Positions 11,961-22,096 of a stretch of DNA of 64,000 nt are shown here, piece after piece (positions within the stretch are counted from its first letter, which is position 1; each line of letters opens with the position of its first letter). The DNA comes from Epichloe hybrida (Eukaryota; Ascomycota; Sordariomycetes; Hypocreales; Clavicipitaceae). Under the pieces are notes generated by a model. The model was not told where the DNA came from. It made no database searches and saw nothing but the letters and a program-made list of their open reading frames with translations. The stretch covers positions 124,001 through 188,000 of the forward strand of contig JAFEKR010000014.1 in assembly GCA_019022495.1 (NCBI GenBank), given 5' to 3'. The translations under genes and the position numbers were made by a program.

Positions 11961-13406
11961 TTAGTATTCCTCCCAGCCGCCATCCTCGCCGTCTACTTCT
12001 ATAGTCGTCCCCAGGGCCTCTTTTCCCTGACGAATCATATCCTGAAGCTGCTTGTTGAAGGCTGCGATTCTGACGTCCGTGTCGCGCTCTTCGCGCTGTC
12101 TCCGAGCCGCGAGCTGTCTTGCTTCTACATTCAGGCGCGGACTGTTATCTACATCATCGGCGGCACCGCGGCTCGAGGCTGTAGAGGCGCTGCTGTGTGT
12201 GCGGCTATGTGTAAAGGTCTGCTGGGACGCGTTGTTGGATCGTCGACGGTTGTGGCCGCGCGATGTTGCCGGCGTGGGTGAGGCGGTGCTGGCGACGTTG
12301 ATGGACGACGCCATGCTTGATGCTTTTGTGGGTGACAGGGACCGGGGCGAGGCAAATGATGCGGAAGAAGCTGCGCGGGGAGGCTCAAATGTACATGGCG
12401 GAGAGATGGTGTTGATGCCGCTATTTCGGGGTGATGCTCGGTAGGGAGCCGGGCTGGGGAATTTCCCTGACACGCGGCGTTGATTAGGCGCGGCAATTCG
12501 GCGTCCTGTGACGGCAGAGGGGCCTTGGTTGCGATTTCTCGGAGATGACCTGTATGATGATGACGTTCTTCGAGGCGTTGCGTTACTGGAGCTGTCCCCG
12601 ACTTGGTCTTGGTCTTTGACCATGACCCAGTTCCTGCCCAAGTCGTCCATCGGCGCCGTCTGTCGTCTCTTCACAGCAGGAACAGATGAGGTGGAGGCCC
12701 CGCTGAGCATGTACACTTTTCCGGCCGCATCCTGATCAATGCAGCATTCGCCTTCTGGAAAATAGCCGGGGATGCGATGATGATGGTGCTGTATCGATCC
12801 TTCAGGCAGCACCCCTTCACCTGGTGGCATTTCAAAACCACGACCTCCTCCAGCATAGAAGCCCTTGAAAGCTCCGACCTTGCAAAACTCCCACACCTTG
12901 CCCACCACGCCGCCTATCGTGCTGAATGCCACCGTGCTCCATCCCGGGGACTGGTGATGAGGGTGGTGAGGCAAGTCGAACACCAGAGACGGTCCGCTAG
13001 TTTCGGCCGTATCGACATCATCTCGGCATCTCTTCGATCCAAGGGCTTTCCGGTAATCTTCGTCCGAGTACATGCTATCCTCGAGAGGCTCGCTATCCGC
13101 TCGGCCGCCACTGGTGGGCGTGTCGAGCTGGCCTGCGAGTGTGTAGGCCCGGCCATTTTGCGCAACATGTCTGCCAGCGGGGGTGATGAGAACTGTGCTC
13201 GCGTTATTGGTCTCGTCTTTTTGTTCGAACTGTCGGACATCGTCGCGGAATCGCTTACGCTTGGGATTTGGCGCCTCGACGGGCGATCGAGTGGGTGGTA
13301 GATAGCCGGAAGAGGATGCTGACGACCCCGGCGGGCGAAAGAGGCCCTGGTGGATGCCGTCGGCATGAAACGCGCCAGGCATATGGAAGCCGGATGACAA
13401 GGTCAT
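11961..13406 (-). CDS. Conserved-looking disordered protein, function unknown
   Basis: A single-exon 481-residue frame of gene-like composition; I do not recognise the family. The N terminus has a basic PKRKRFRDDVRQF segment (possible nuclear signal). Residues about 150-205 form the only ordered-looking block (SPGWSTVAFSTIGGVVGKVW, then EFCKVGAFKGFYAGGGRGFEM), followed by His-rich and Gly/Pro sequence. The C-terminal 220 residues are Ser/Pro/Arg-rich low complexity (NRNQGPSAVTGRR; SPRSLSPTKASSMASS), then a charged helix (ARQLAARRQREERDTDVRIA) and an acidic end (DGEDGGWEEY). The helix plus acidic tail look conserved-like. The ATG at 13406 is the first in frame. Confidence 0.8.
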   Translation of the reverse strand: MTLSSGFHMPGAFHADGIHQGLFRPPGSSASSSGYLPPTRSPVEAPNPKRKRFRDDVRQFEQKDETNNASTVLITPAGRHVAQNGRAYTLAGQLDTPTSGGRADSEPLEDSMYSDEDYRKALGSKRCRDDVDTAETSGPSLVFDLPHHPHHQSPGWSTVAFSTIGGVVGKVWEFCKVGAFKGFYAGGGRGFEMPPGEGVLPEGSIQHHHHRIPGYFPEGECCIDQDAAGKVYMLSGASTSSVPAVKRRQTAPMDDLGRNWVMVKDQDQVGDSSSNATPRRTSSSYRSSPRNRNQGPSAVTGRRIAAPNQRRVSGKFPSPAPYRASPRNSGINTISPPCTFEPPRAASSASFASPRSLSPTKASSMASSINVASTASPTPATSRGHNRRRSNNASQQTFTHSRTHSSASTASSRGAADDVDNSPRLNVEARQLAARRQREERDTDVRIAAFNKQLQDMIRQGKEALGTTIEVDGEDGGWEEY

Positions 13407-14460
13407 ATCTTGGTGATTGACTTCCGAGCTTGGTGCGCAAATATGGTGAGTCGGTTGTTATCGATCGCCACGGCCACCTAGTGTGCAGCTCCCAACCGAC
13501 AGGCAGTTGAGAACGTCCAAATCGTCCCGCCGCAGCTCAAACAAAACTCATGGCAGTAATGGCCGCAATTATTCCGATACTTGTGCCGCGTTGTGTGCGT
13601 TGTGTGCCGGGTTTGCTATCGGCGGGGCAGAAGTTGAGCAGAAGTTAAATCGTGTGGTCGCCTGACTGCCTAAATGTGATAGGGGAAAACGGCTGCAAAG
13701 GGACATCTACGGATCCGTACTGAGTAGTCCGTAGGACCGTACATGTACATGCGGATTACATACACACGTATACGTATGCGTACGCGTACGAAATGTACGG
13801 ACGGGTACAAAGGTGGTCTGAGACATGCAACCGCCGCCATCCATGATGCATGATGCATCGGCCAGTTTCTTGTCGAATTTAACTCGAGCCGTTTTCGTCG
13901 CCATCGGACCCCCTTCCCCTTCCCCCACGATGCAGCGGCCATTAACTGAACTTGTCCAACTTGTCAAGACACAGGACTGCCACGGCGGCTGCGAGTCATC
14001 CTGGTCAATAACAGCCCATGAACAGGAGCCAAGTACACCCACCCACTGACAGAGACTGCATGTACATGTACATACATATATGTACAGTGGGAGTGGGGTG
14101 TGCGACCGTCGAGGTGGAGCCCGAGCTTAAGCTTAGCTTGCTTTATGCCTGATGCATCATCCCAAGACCATCTCCACTCAGTAGGCTGCTTGTCTGCCTC
14201 CTGCCAGCTGCCAAACTATCCATTATCCATCCACCCAGCCACATCGTCCCCTTCCCCTTCATCCGTCCGCCATCTCCATCATCTCCGTCCCGTCTTCATT
14301 TCCTTTTCCTCCTCCGTTGCTTGCCGTGGTCACCATGGTCACCATCGCCATGCACCCTCTCTTTTAATCGCCCAGCATTGCCCAGCATCGCCTTATCTCA
14401 GCATCTGTAATCATCCCCCCTCCCCGCCGCTCCTCGAGCCTGCCTGTCCGCTTGCCCGCC
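13407..14460. other. Long intergenic region with alternating purine-pyrimidine tracts
   Basis: About 1.05 kb between divergent starts of the disordered protein and Syp1, holding both promoters. Positions 13,730-13,810 and 14,060-14,085 are rich in GTAC, CATG and TACGTA steps. A CT-repeat lies near 14,515-14,535, inside the first Syp1 intron. No gene is supported. Confidence 0.4.
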
Positions 14461-17436
14461 ATGGACGACACTGCGAGGACCGAGTATCCCGCCATGTTGG
14501 TATGTCGCCTCATGCTCTCTCTCTCTCTCTCTCCCCTTGCAGCCCAATAAATCATGGCCGCTCTCTGACGTCGCCAATCATGTCCGTAGGCCAGCCTCCA
14601 ACCCGCCCAAGCCGCGCGGACGCTCAACGACCGAGTGAAGCGCATCAACAAGGTCAACCTCGAAATCGCCGACTGGCTTCAGGTATTCACAGACAATCAT
14701 CATCAATCGCATCTTGTGTTGCATGTTGCATTCAAGACGCCTCATTCACCCTTGCGTGCGGCTCACGCTGTATTGCCTTAGGAACGCCGTCGTATCGAAG
14801 AGCAATATGTCCTCAACTTGCGCAGGCTCGCCCAGAGCAACAAGGGCCCCAACTCGCCGTCCGAACTTGGGTAAGTCGTTGCCATCGAGAGTCCCGGCCT
14901 CAAAACTGTTGTATACACTTCTCCTCTCAACCATGCAACTGCTGGACGAGATTCAATCCGACTCTTCGCTAACGGCGGCGCGCTCCGTTGATCCAGTATA
15001 TTCCAGCCCTCTTGGTCCCGAATCATCAACGCCGTCGAAAGCATCGCCCAGTCACACCACATGTTTGCCGAGAAGCTCGAGGACGACTTGGAGCAGCCTT
15101 TGCGGAGCCATCAGCACCGCCAAGACTACGTCAACATGCACGACATGTCCAGCAACCTTGTTGCCTTGGCAAAGAGGATCGAAAAACCGAACAAGAAGGA
15201 CAACAGGACCGCAATCCAACAAGAATGGGATTCGACAGCGCCCTACATATTCGAAAAGCTGCAGGAGGTGGACGAGTCGCGCGTCAATCAACTGCGAGAT
15301 GTCCTCACACAGTACCAGACCCACGAAGCGGACCAAGCTGAGCGTGTACGAGGAATTGCCGGCCAAACGCTTGCCATTATAGTCGAGGTCAGGACCGAGG
15401 ATGAGATCAGGGACTTTGCGTCTAGTACTGTGGCTGGGCTTCCGACACCTCCGGCAAGAAGCTCAACCAGGCCTTCTTCGACCGCTGGGCGCGCACCATC
15501 GTTCGACCAGCCTCCCCCGCTGCCCAACGCAGACACGATGAACTCGGGTGTTTCAAACCCTCCACCAGCGAGGGCATCTCAGTCTCGGCAGTCGTCGCAG
15601 CATGAGGATGAAACCAACGATCAGCTCCACGGTGACCAGCCCAAGGAGTCAAAACTCCGGCGACTCGGCACACTCCTCGGGCGGCGGCGACAGAGCGTTC
15701 ACAGCGGTTTCGGAACCTTCTCGCCAGGCAAGTCCAGTGGTCCTACATTTGGCCGGCTGGGCAGCAGTCATGGCAGAGGCATTTCACCCCGCACCTCCTC
15801 AACTAATCTCCACGATTCTGGTGGTCGTCTGGCTCCGTTGGCCGAAACTCTGGATACCCCGACCTCATCTCAGAATGATTCCACAAACGAGGACGGCAGG
15901 TTGTATGATGGACCACCGCCCCCCAACGGAGTCAACGGCGGCAAGGAGAGACACAATACTTCCGGCATCAACGGAACACATGCAGCCGACTTCTCCGACG
16001 TTGCGCCCCACCCGGGGGGGGGATCGCCCCCAATCCAGCAGAATGAGAAGGTTGGCGAGCTGGCCAAAGACTCCGAAGGCTTTATAGTTCGGGCACCGAT
16101 GAACGATCCGATATCTGAAGCCCAACGAGCTGCTGCTGCCGAGGAAGCCGATCAACTCTTCAGGCTCAGTATCCGGAACGAGCCTGTGAACGAGGAGGAT
16201 CCCGAGGCCAAGCAAGCCGCCTTATCCAACGTTGCGAACACCTTGAAGATGGGCCCAGCGACGCGCCGCACGAGCACCATCCGAGGGAGACGAGATGTTA
16301 GAAACACCGTCTACGTGCCACCCCCGGGAGCTAGTGCAACGCAAAACGAATTCGCTTTGCCCGCCATCTCTGGCTCTCCGCCACCGGCTGGCATTTCTTC
16401 ATTCTCGCGCTCTCCGGCCCTGAATGTCTTGGCATCGGAAACGAGCGTGGCGGGAACCTCTGATAGCCAATCAGTTCGGTCCGGCCACTCACTCGGAAGC
16501 CTAGTTCATGCCAAACATCCCGAGTTGACGGGGTCCGGGCTCCAAAGTTCCATCATCGAGACTGTATCAGTTGTTTTCCAAGACGGGGCAGTCAAAAGCG
16601 CGAGCATCGCCGGAGAGCTGGCTTTTGTCAACAACGATGCTGAAACGTCTTCTGAAAAGAGTGAGAGTTCCCCTTTGAACCCGATTCGCGGTGGGTATTT
16701 TGGATAGAAAGGTACTAACTTGGATGCAGCCCACGAAACCATTCGCATAAACAACTTCGACAGGCTAGAACGCATTGGGCCAAACCGCATCTTCGTCCAG
16801 AACGCGTCACTCGACCAGCCCGATCAATTTGCGCTCGACCTCTCTCACCTTTCCAGGACGTCCATCGCGTTTTCGTACAAGGTATTTGCTGAAGAGTCGG
16901 AAACCCCTCTATTGGGCCGACATGCTCCGATTTTACTCAAACCAGTATGGAAGCCGCAAGACGACAAACTGGGTCTCCTGCTCCACTACCAAGTCAATCC
17001 GGCGAGCAGCTTCGCAGCACCAGTGACGCTGCACAAGGTCGTGCTGGTGGCGACGTACGAGGGCAAGGCCACGGGGGCTCAGACGAAGCCCAGTGGCACA
17101 CATTTAAAGGACAAGCACCTGGTGTACTGGCGCCTGGGCGACGTGACTCTGACGAGCGAGTCGCAAAAGATTGTGTGTCGAGTGGTTGGAGCTGACGGGG
17201 TATGCCCAACACCGGGGCACATGGAAGCTCGGTGGGAGTACAACGCGCCAGGATCAGGAGAGGAGAGTCCCGGGAGCGGCATCTCAATATCAAGACTGTC
17301 CGACAAGGACAAGGGCAAAGGCAAGGAGCCCGGCGATGAAGATCCGTTTGCAGACGCCGCATCACCTGCCCGTCAGGAATGGGTAGACGTGCCTGTTGTG
17401 CGAAAGCTAGTGAGCGGCAAGTACGAGGGTAAGTAA
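14461..17436 (+). CDS. SYP1: Muniscin/F-BAR endocytic adaptor Syp1 (FCHo-like)
   Basis: Early endocytic adaptor that binds membrane through an F-BAR dimer and cargo through a mu-homology domain; it also affects septins and polarity in yeast. Exons are 14461-14499, 14590-14682, 14782-14870, 14997-16690 and 16730-17436, giving 873 residues. The F-BAR domain covers about residues 1-260 (ASLQPAQAARTLNDRVKRIN; ERRRIEEQYVLNLRRLAQ; SIAQSHHMFAEKLEDD). A Ser/Pro/Gly-rich linker follows, and the muniscin C-terminal domain starts near residue 640 (HETIRINNFDRLERIGPNRI) and ends RKLVSGKYEGK. The last intron is only 39 nt with the GTGGGT donor (TACTAAC branch present); a GTGAGA donor at 16661 gives a 69-nt intron in the same phase and 10 fewer residues. 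A GTAAGT overlaps the end of the frame at 17431, so a further 3' exon cannot be excluded. Confidence 0.93.
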
Positions 17437-17926
17437 AAAAAAAAAAAAAAGACTCAAGTCTCATGCCGTGCGAAGGAGGTTGAGGGTGGTGGCAAGGGCA
17501 AAAACTTTGTACATGGGAGTGTCGCAGAAAGAGTCCTCATCCTGCTCGGTGTTTGAACATTGGCGGCGAATCGGTGTAAAACTCCCTTATTTTAATTTTT
17601 TTTTGTTTTTTTTTTGTTTTTGTGACATCAAGTCAAGTAATTGTATCTCACTTGGCTGTCGCCATTTCTCAAGCCCAGCTTTCTGCGATATTCACATAAT
17701 GTACTCTAGACCCTCTGTGGGCGCTCGTTGTGTCGAAGAAGAACCCATGTTTGCCATCCTTGTCAATGCAGAAACAAAAAGGAATTGTCATATCCTGGTG
17801 CTAAATACCTGGTTTCTCAGGTGATGCACATGACATGTACCGACCTAAGAAGTCGCTCATCCGCCCATAGCTATTTTTTTGATAATAACAAAAGAGAGAG
17901 AAGGAAAATGGTAATACGCCCCCCTT
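17437..17926. other. Convergent 3' intergenic region with A and T tracts
   Basis: About 490 bp between the Syp1 and Tam41 stops. It contains a 15-17 nt A run just after the Syp1 stop and T-rich runs at 17,588-17,622. No gene is supported. Confidence 0.4.
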
Positions 17927-19591
17927 TCATTCGTCACCTTGCTTCTCAGACTGGGCAGCAGCATTCTTTTCCTGAGCCCTCCCCCTTCGCCACTTGGTGA
18001 ACTTTTCGGCGAGATAGCGCACGGTTCGGGACCAGCCGCCCGTGACGACGCCCTTTAGGGACTGGACGGAGCTGGGCCAGGAGACGGTATGCTTGATGAC
18101 CTGGCTTACGACTTCGCGGAGCTGGTCGGGGTCGTCTTGGGCGATGCGCTTCTCAAAGGCCCCGCCCTGGCGGCGCTTGATCGAGGTGCTTTCGTCGTCG
18201 GCGTCGGCCGTGGCCTGCATCATCTTGTCGAACTCGCCGCCGGGGATGGCCAACTTCTTCTGGTACTGGAAGTAGAGGCGGGAGCGGAACTTGCTGGGCA
18301 GGCGGCGGACAATGTTGGCGCGCTTGACGGGGTCCATGTCCTGGTGGAGGACGCTGTCGGCCGAGGGGTCGAGCACCCAGTCTTGGTCGTCGAGGCGGCA
18401 GGACGTGGTGAAGTCGACGTTGGGGAGCGTCTTGATGAGCGGCGCGTAGAGGCGGCGGAAGTGGACCACGTTGTTGCTGACAATGTTTGCGACCTTGGAC
18501 CTGTTCTCGGTGGGCAGGGCCATGCGCGGATCGCCCATGTAGCTCAGGCCGGCGATTGTGCTGTAGAGATGCGTCTCGCTGAACTGCGGCGGGAGGAGGA
18601 GCAGGGCGGTGCGCACCGCGGCCAAGAGGTTGTGCTGGTTGGCGAGGCGCACTTGCGGGTGGTCGCGGAGTATCTTGACAGGCTTCTGCAGACGGCCGGC
18701 TAGGTAGAGGTTGTCCCAGGTTGTAAGGTCGTTGACGAGGTTGTCTATGCTGGTGACGCCGTACTTTATGAGCATGCCGTTGACCTCGACATACGGGTTG
18801 AAGTAGACGCCTGCGCCGTAGTTTTGCACGCGCGACACGAGGCCGGACCCGAGCGATGCGATGCCAGAGTAGTGGTTTCGGTGTTGGCGGATGTTGATCG
18901 AGTGCCAGTGCTGGGTGTGGCTGACGCCGAAGATGAAGTCGATCATTTTGGGTGATCCTTTTTGTGCCTTGACCAGCGCCTCGGGTGGTTTGGGATGGAC
19001 GGCGCGGAACTCGGCTTCCGTGGCGCTGCGTGAGACGTCGCCTTGCGGGAATACGCCGGATCCGTAGGCGAAGCAGTATACTATGGGCGCGTTGAACTGC
19101 CGCAGCATGATTCGCAGAGCTTCTTTGAGTTCGTAGTTGATAACCATGTGCTGGTTGACGCCGAATAGACGGTGGGGGAGGTCTTCGAAGGACTTGATGG
19201 CGAAGTCGACGGAGTGCTCCCAGTCATCGCCGTAGAGACCAGACGTTCCTCCTGCTGACTCTTTACTTCGTGGAGAGCCAGGCGCAGAGTTGCCAGATTG
19301 TGTTGTGGTGGTGGTGGTGGTGGTGGTGGTGGTGGTGGTGCCGGAAGAGGAGGAGCTCGAGTAGCATCTAGATTGGGTCGGTAGTCGTCGGCGGCGCCAC
19401 GGCAGGGAGGACATTGATGGCGCGGATCGTGATGACAGTATTCGAGCACATCGAAGCACAGCCGGTGGTGCTCTTGAACGGCCTGATGCCGAGACGGCGG
19501 CCTGCAACGCCAAGGTCAGCGCGATGGTTCCAACTGGGAGTTTGGGAGGTGCCGGCTCTCTTACCGTCAAGCCGGGCTCAATGATGGCCAT
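17927..19591 (-). CDS. TAM41: Mitochondrial CDP-diacylglycerol synthase Tam41
   Basis: Makes CDP-diacylglycerol from phosphatidic acid on the matrix side of the inner mitochondrial membrane for cardiolipin synthesis. The frame is open across 17927-19591, but a GTAAGA...TTGCAG intron (19502-19564, 63 nt, with GCTGAC) fits well; its length is a multiple of three and it has no stop, so the spliced form is 533 and the unspliced form 554 residues. The N terminus is Arg/Ser-rich as in a mitochondrial presequence. A run of 13 Thr is encoded by an ACC/ACA repeat near 19,306-19,340. The nucleotidyltransferase signature YCFAYGSGVFPQGD is followed by KMIDFIFGVSHTQHWHSINI with the metal-binding Asp, and NVDFTTSCRLDDQDW lies further on. 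The C-terminal RGRAQEKNAAAQSEKQGDE is hydrophilic. Confidence 0.94.
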   Translation of the reverse strand: MAIIEPGLTVREPAPPKLPVGTIALTLALQAAVSASGRSRAPPAVLRCARILSSRSAPSMSSLPWRRRRLPTQSRCYSSSSSSGTTTTTTTTTTTTTQSGNSAPGSPRSKESAGGTSGLYGDDWEHSVDFAIKSFEDLPHRLFGVNQHMVINYELKEALRIMLRQFNAPIVYCFAYGSGVFPQGDVSRSATEAEFRAVHPKPPEALVKAQKGSPKMIDFIFGVSHTQHWHSINIRQHRNHYSGIASLGSGLVSRVQNYGAGVYFNPYVEVNGMLIKYGVTSIDNLVNDLTTWDNLYLAGRLQKPVKILRDHPQVRLANQHNLLAAVRTALLLLPPQFSETHLYSTIAGLSYMGDPRMALPTENRSKVANIVSNNVVHFRRLYAPLIKTLPNVDFTTSCRLDDQDWVLDPSADSVLHQDMDPVKRANIVRRLPSKFRSRLYFQYQKKLAIPGGEFDKMMQATADADDESTSIKRRQGGAFEKRIAQDDPDQLREVVSQVIKHTVSWPSSVQSLKGVVTGGWSRTVRYLAEKFTKWRRGRAQEKNAAAQSEKQGDE

Positions 19592-20660
19592 GACGCTGGT
19601 GGGTTACACGGGTGATGGGATAGACGGGTGGGAGAGGGTCGGGGTCGTGGCCAGCAATGGCGGACTTGCTCAATGGCATTCGTGTGGCATTCGTGAGAGG
19701 AAAACGAGCGTGTCTGGTGTGCAGTTGTACATGTGGGTGTTGCCGCCATGTGGCCGTCTTGTCTGGTGGGTAACTTGTATTACAATGGGCGACGACTGGG
19801 TCGATTGGAATGACAGGGGTGAGCAATACAATCGAGCCGGCCGAAAGGAGCTGGCGATGCAAGCAGCGGTAGACTCACTTGTGTGTCTCACTTGTGTGTC
19901 TCATCGCAATCGTGCGAGATCTGTCAATGCGTCGTTTCCGCCGAGGGCAAAATAGTTCTTGTCAAGGAAATCGGGAAGCTGCTGAGATGGCGACCCCGTT
20001 GACCGTTGACGTGTAACTGGCTGGAGCTGTCCTCTGGTGTGGGTCCTTTGCGGAGCGGCAGAGCCGGCTGACGTGTTGGGCCTAGTGTCCTTGCTGCTGC
20101 TATTGTCCATCCGTGATGAAAACCGTCTACAGGGTAGCTAGGGCTTGCTGATCACAAGTACGGCATCATCGTGTCATCGACATATCATCATGCTTATTGT
20201 TGTCAGGTTTCTGATGTGCCAAATATCAAATCATCCGTGGGCGCACGAGACATGTACCAATGCATCGTGGCTGTGATGCAGAACACTCAAGCTCGAGTTT
20301 ACGACGGTGGTCATGCATGTCCAAGTCTGCCATTTATGGCAACAAATCAATCCTGACTTTGCCCAGCAAAACGCAGAGTACAACAACTATGTTGCGTTGG
20401 CGTTCATGATCGACATGTAGGGCCTTTACAACCATGACGGCAATGAGAAGGTGAGATTGAATATGTCCAAGTATTGCTCAATGTCGCTTGCTAGGCCCGC
20501 CGTCTTCTTGGCCGTACCTGCGTTCTTTCCTCTGATGCGATCTTTCGCGAGCTTTTCATGGCATTTTATCTGGCCTTATTCACAGCGATTGAATTAATCA
20601 TCAACAAATCAACAGGTACTTGCTCGCCCATTCCACCGTCATCCTGTCCCAAACATCACC
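19592..20660. other. Long intergenic region between TAM41 and Fic gene
   Basis: About 1.07 kb between divergent starts. Besides the doubtful small frame at 19901-20110 (-), I see no gene. A short direct repeat (two copies of TGTGTGTCTCA-type sequence) sits near 19,880-19,905. Confidence 0.4.
19901..20110 (-). CDS. Possible small protein, 69 residues
   Basis: An ATG in a good context opens a 69-codon frame: a Ser/Thr/Gln-rich first half, then a more ordered-looking end (LPDFLDKNYFALGGNDALTD) closing with LARLR and TGA. The composition is protein-like, but there is no family recognition and the frame is short. It could be the first exon of a larger gene or chance. Confidence 0.3.
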   Translation of the reverse strand: MDNSSSKDTRPNTSAGSAAPQRTHTRGQLQPVTRQRSTGSPSQQLPDFLDKNYFALGGNDALTDLARLR

Positions 20661-21810
20661 ATGGAAGCTCAAAACCGCATAACAAGCCCATCAGAAAGCC
20701 CATCCGAGGAGCCATCCGAGGGGATTGAGTCCCTGTCGCTGCCTCAAATGCGAGAGCACAACACCCAAGCCTTGAGCATGATTGGATTAGGATCGAGAGT
20801 TCATCGTGTACCTCGTGGGAGCATGGTGGAGGTGATAGTCCTTCGCTCAATAACAAATCTGTGGACGGCGTCTGTTTACGGCGACCCGGATACTCACTAC
20901 GTACATCGAATACGGCCAAGACCTCCCGCTCCCGTAGTAATCAAACGATGCAACGATTATCCATACTACTGCAGCAACCCCAACGGATTACCTAAAAGCC
21001 ACTACAAAAGATTATTCATCGCGCTCGAGTCGGCGAGCTCGCAATGGCAGCATCTGACACCGACACAAGAGGGGATCTTTGGAAACTTCCTGATCGATGA
21101 GCTGGCCAGTATGATCTTCGGCTCCAATACTCTGGCGAAAGCTGGAGCTGACGAAACTGTCAACTGGCAGCTCTGCCGCAAGGTGTTTCAGGAGACTCCC
21201 GTTGGAGACCTGTGTTCAGCCGATCCCGCTTGATGAAATGCCTGATCTAGACGGTCCCGACCCATTTGACACTGAAGATAGCTGCCTCCCGGACCCGGAG
21301 CCCGACTTGATGCCGAGTCCCTGGCGGCGTGAGCATGACGACCGAGGTGTGAGTCCGGGAATCATAGGACAGTCCATGTCCCTATTGTGGTCAAACATGG
21401 CGAGCGATATCGAGATGGCATGGTGCAAACGAGAATTCGATCCGTTTTGGCATATTGCCAAAACTCTACGTGAATTCCTCCTCATCCATCCATTCAACGA
21501 CGCAAATGGACGAATGTCCCGGCTGTTACTCAATGTCTTACTACTGAAACACGTAGCTGGAATCGCTTGCCCAGGGACAGAGGCGAAAGAAAACGAGACA
21601 ATCAGACCACTGCTGGCGCTCCACTTGATTCCACAGACCATGACGCCGGACGAACACATTCAGCGCCTTGCCATGTTTATTCTGAAGCACACAGTCCAGC
21701 ATTTTGAGAGGCTCAACCTTGAGTTGGCCAACAGTCTTGAGCTTGGGTATTCGGAAGTGCCTACGACTGTGACGTTGGAATGGCCGATTGGTGGGTGGAC
21801 AAGACCTTAG
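20661..21810 (+). CDS. Fic-domain protein with a frame break
   Basis: Fic proteins usually transfer AMP to hydroxyl side chains. The start at 20661 has a good context (ACCATGG). Frame 1 encodes 176 or more residues with the N-terminal helical part of fungal Fic proteins (FLIDELASMIFGSNTLAKAG). The coding continues in another frame up to 21810 and includes the Fic motif HPFNDANGRMSR (catalytic His, and Asn-Gly-Arg of the HxFx(D/E)(A/G)NGRxxR core). The two frames can be joined by a 37-nt stretch, GTGTTT...TTCAG (21183-21219), which is very short for an intron and has a weak donor, or by a one-base slip. The usual region between the inhibitory helix and the Fic motif is shorter than in typical members, so decay is possible. 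Confidence 0.7.
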
Positions 21811-21986
21811 TTAGCCATAAGGTCCCCCTGAGAAAATTTGTTGATAAAGAGTATGACACAAATCAGTAGCAATGGGAGGAATGCATGCAATGAGAGGCTG
21901 TTAGTCATAGTGCAGAAGAATGAGCACGTGGAAGCAAATTCTGGTAATAAGAGTACGGAGTCCGGACTACGGGAGTAAACATTACA

Positions 21987-21994
21987 TCACGTGA
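21987..21994. promoter_or_regulatory. TCACGTGA palindrome upstream of MAD1
   Basis: A perfect 8-bp E-box-type palindrome lies 103 bp upstream of the MAD1 start. It is a possible bHLH (Cbf1/USF-like) site. The same 8-mer occurs in the promoter region at 26657. Confidence 0.35.
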
Positions 21995-22096
21995 TCGCGG
22001 GCACGCGTCGCGAGAGCTTCAACTTCAATCAGCTCCCGCGCGCGAACAACCCAAAGGCAGGCGGAACATCGACGACGTAGTGCAGTGTGCAGCAAT

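Noticed and set aside
12777..13301. 174-codon plus-strand open frame
   Set aside because: Antisense shadow of the 481-residue minus-strand gene, with no family features.
14100..14972. 290-codon plus-strand open frame before and across the Syp1 5' exons
   Set aside because: It runs through Syp1 exons and introns in another frame, is Ser/Pro/His-rich low complexity, and conflicts with the better supported F-BAR exons.
17431..17470. Extra intron after KYEG of Syp1 (GTAAGT at 17431)
   Set aside because: No acceptor at a normal distance gives a convincing further exon, and the muniscin domain is already complete; mentioned only as a possibility.
18089..18703. 204-codon plus-strand open frame
   Set aside because: It is antisense to the strongly supported Tam41 coding region and its composition (Val/Gly/Glu/Leu-rich) is the mirror of GC-rich codons.
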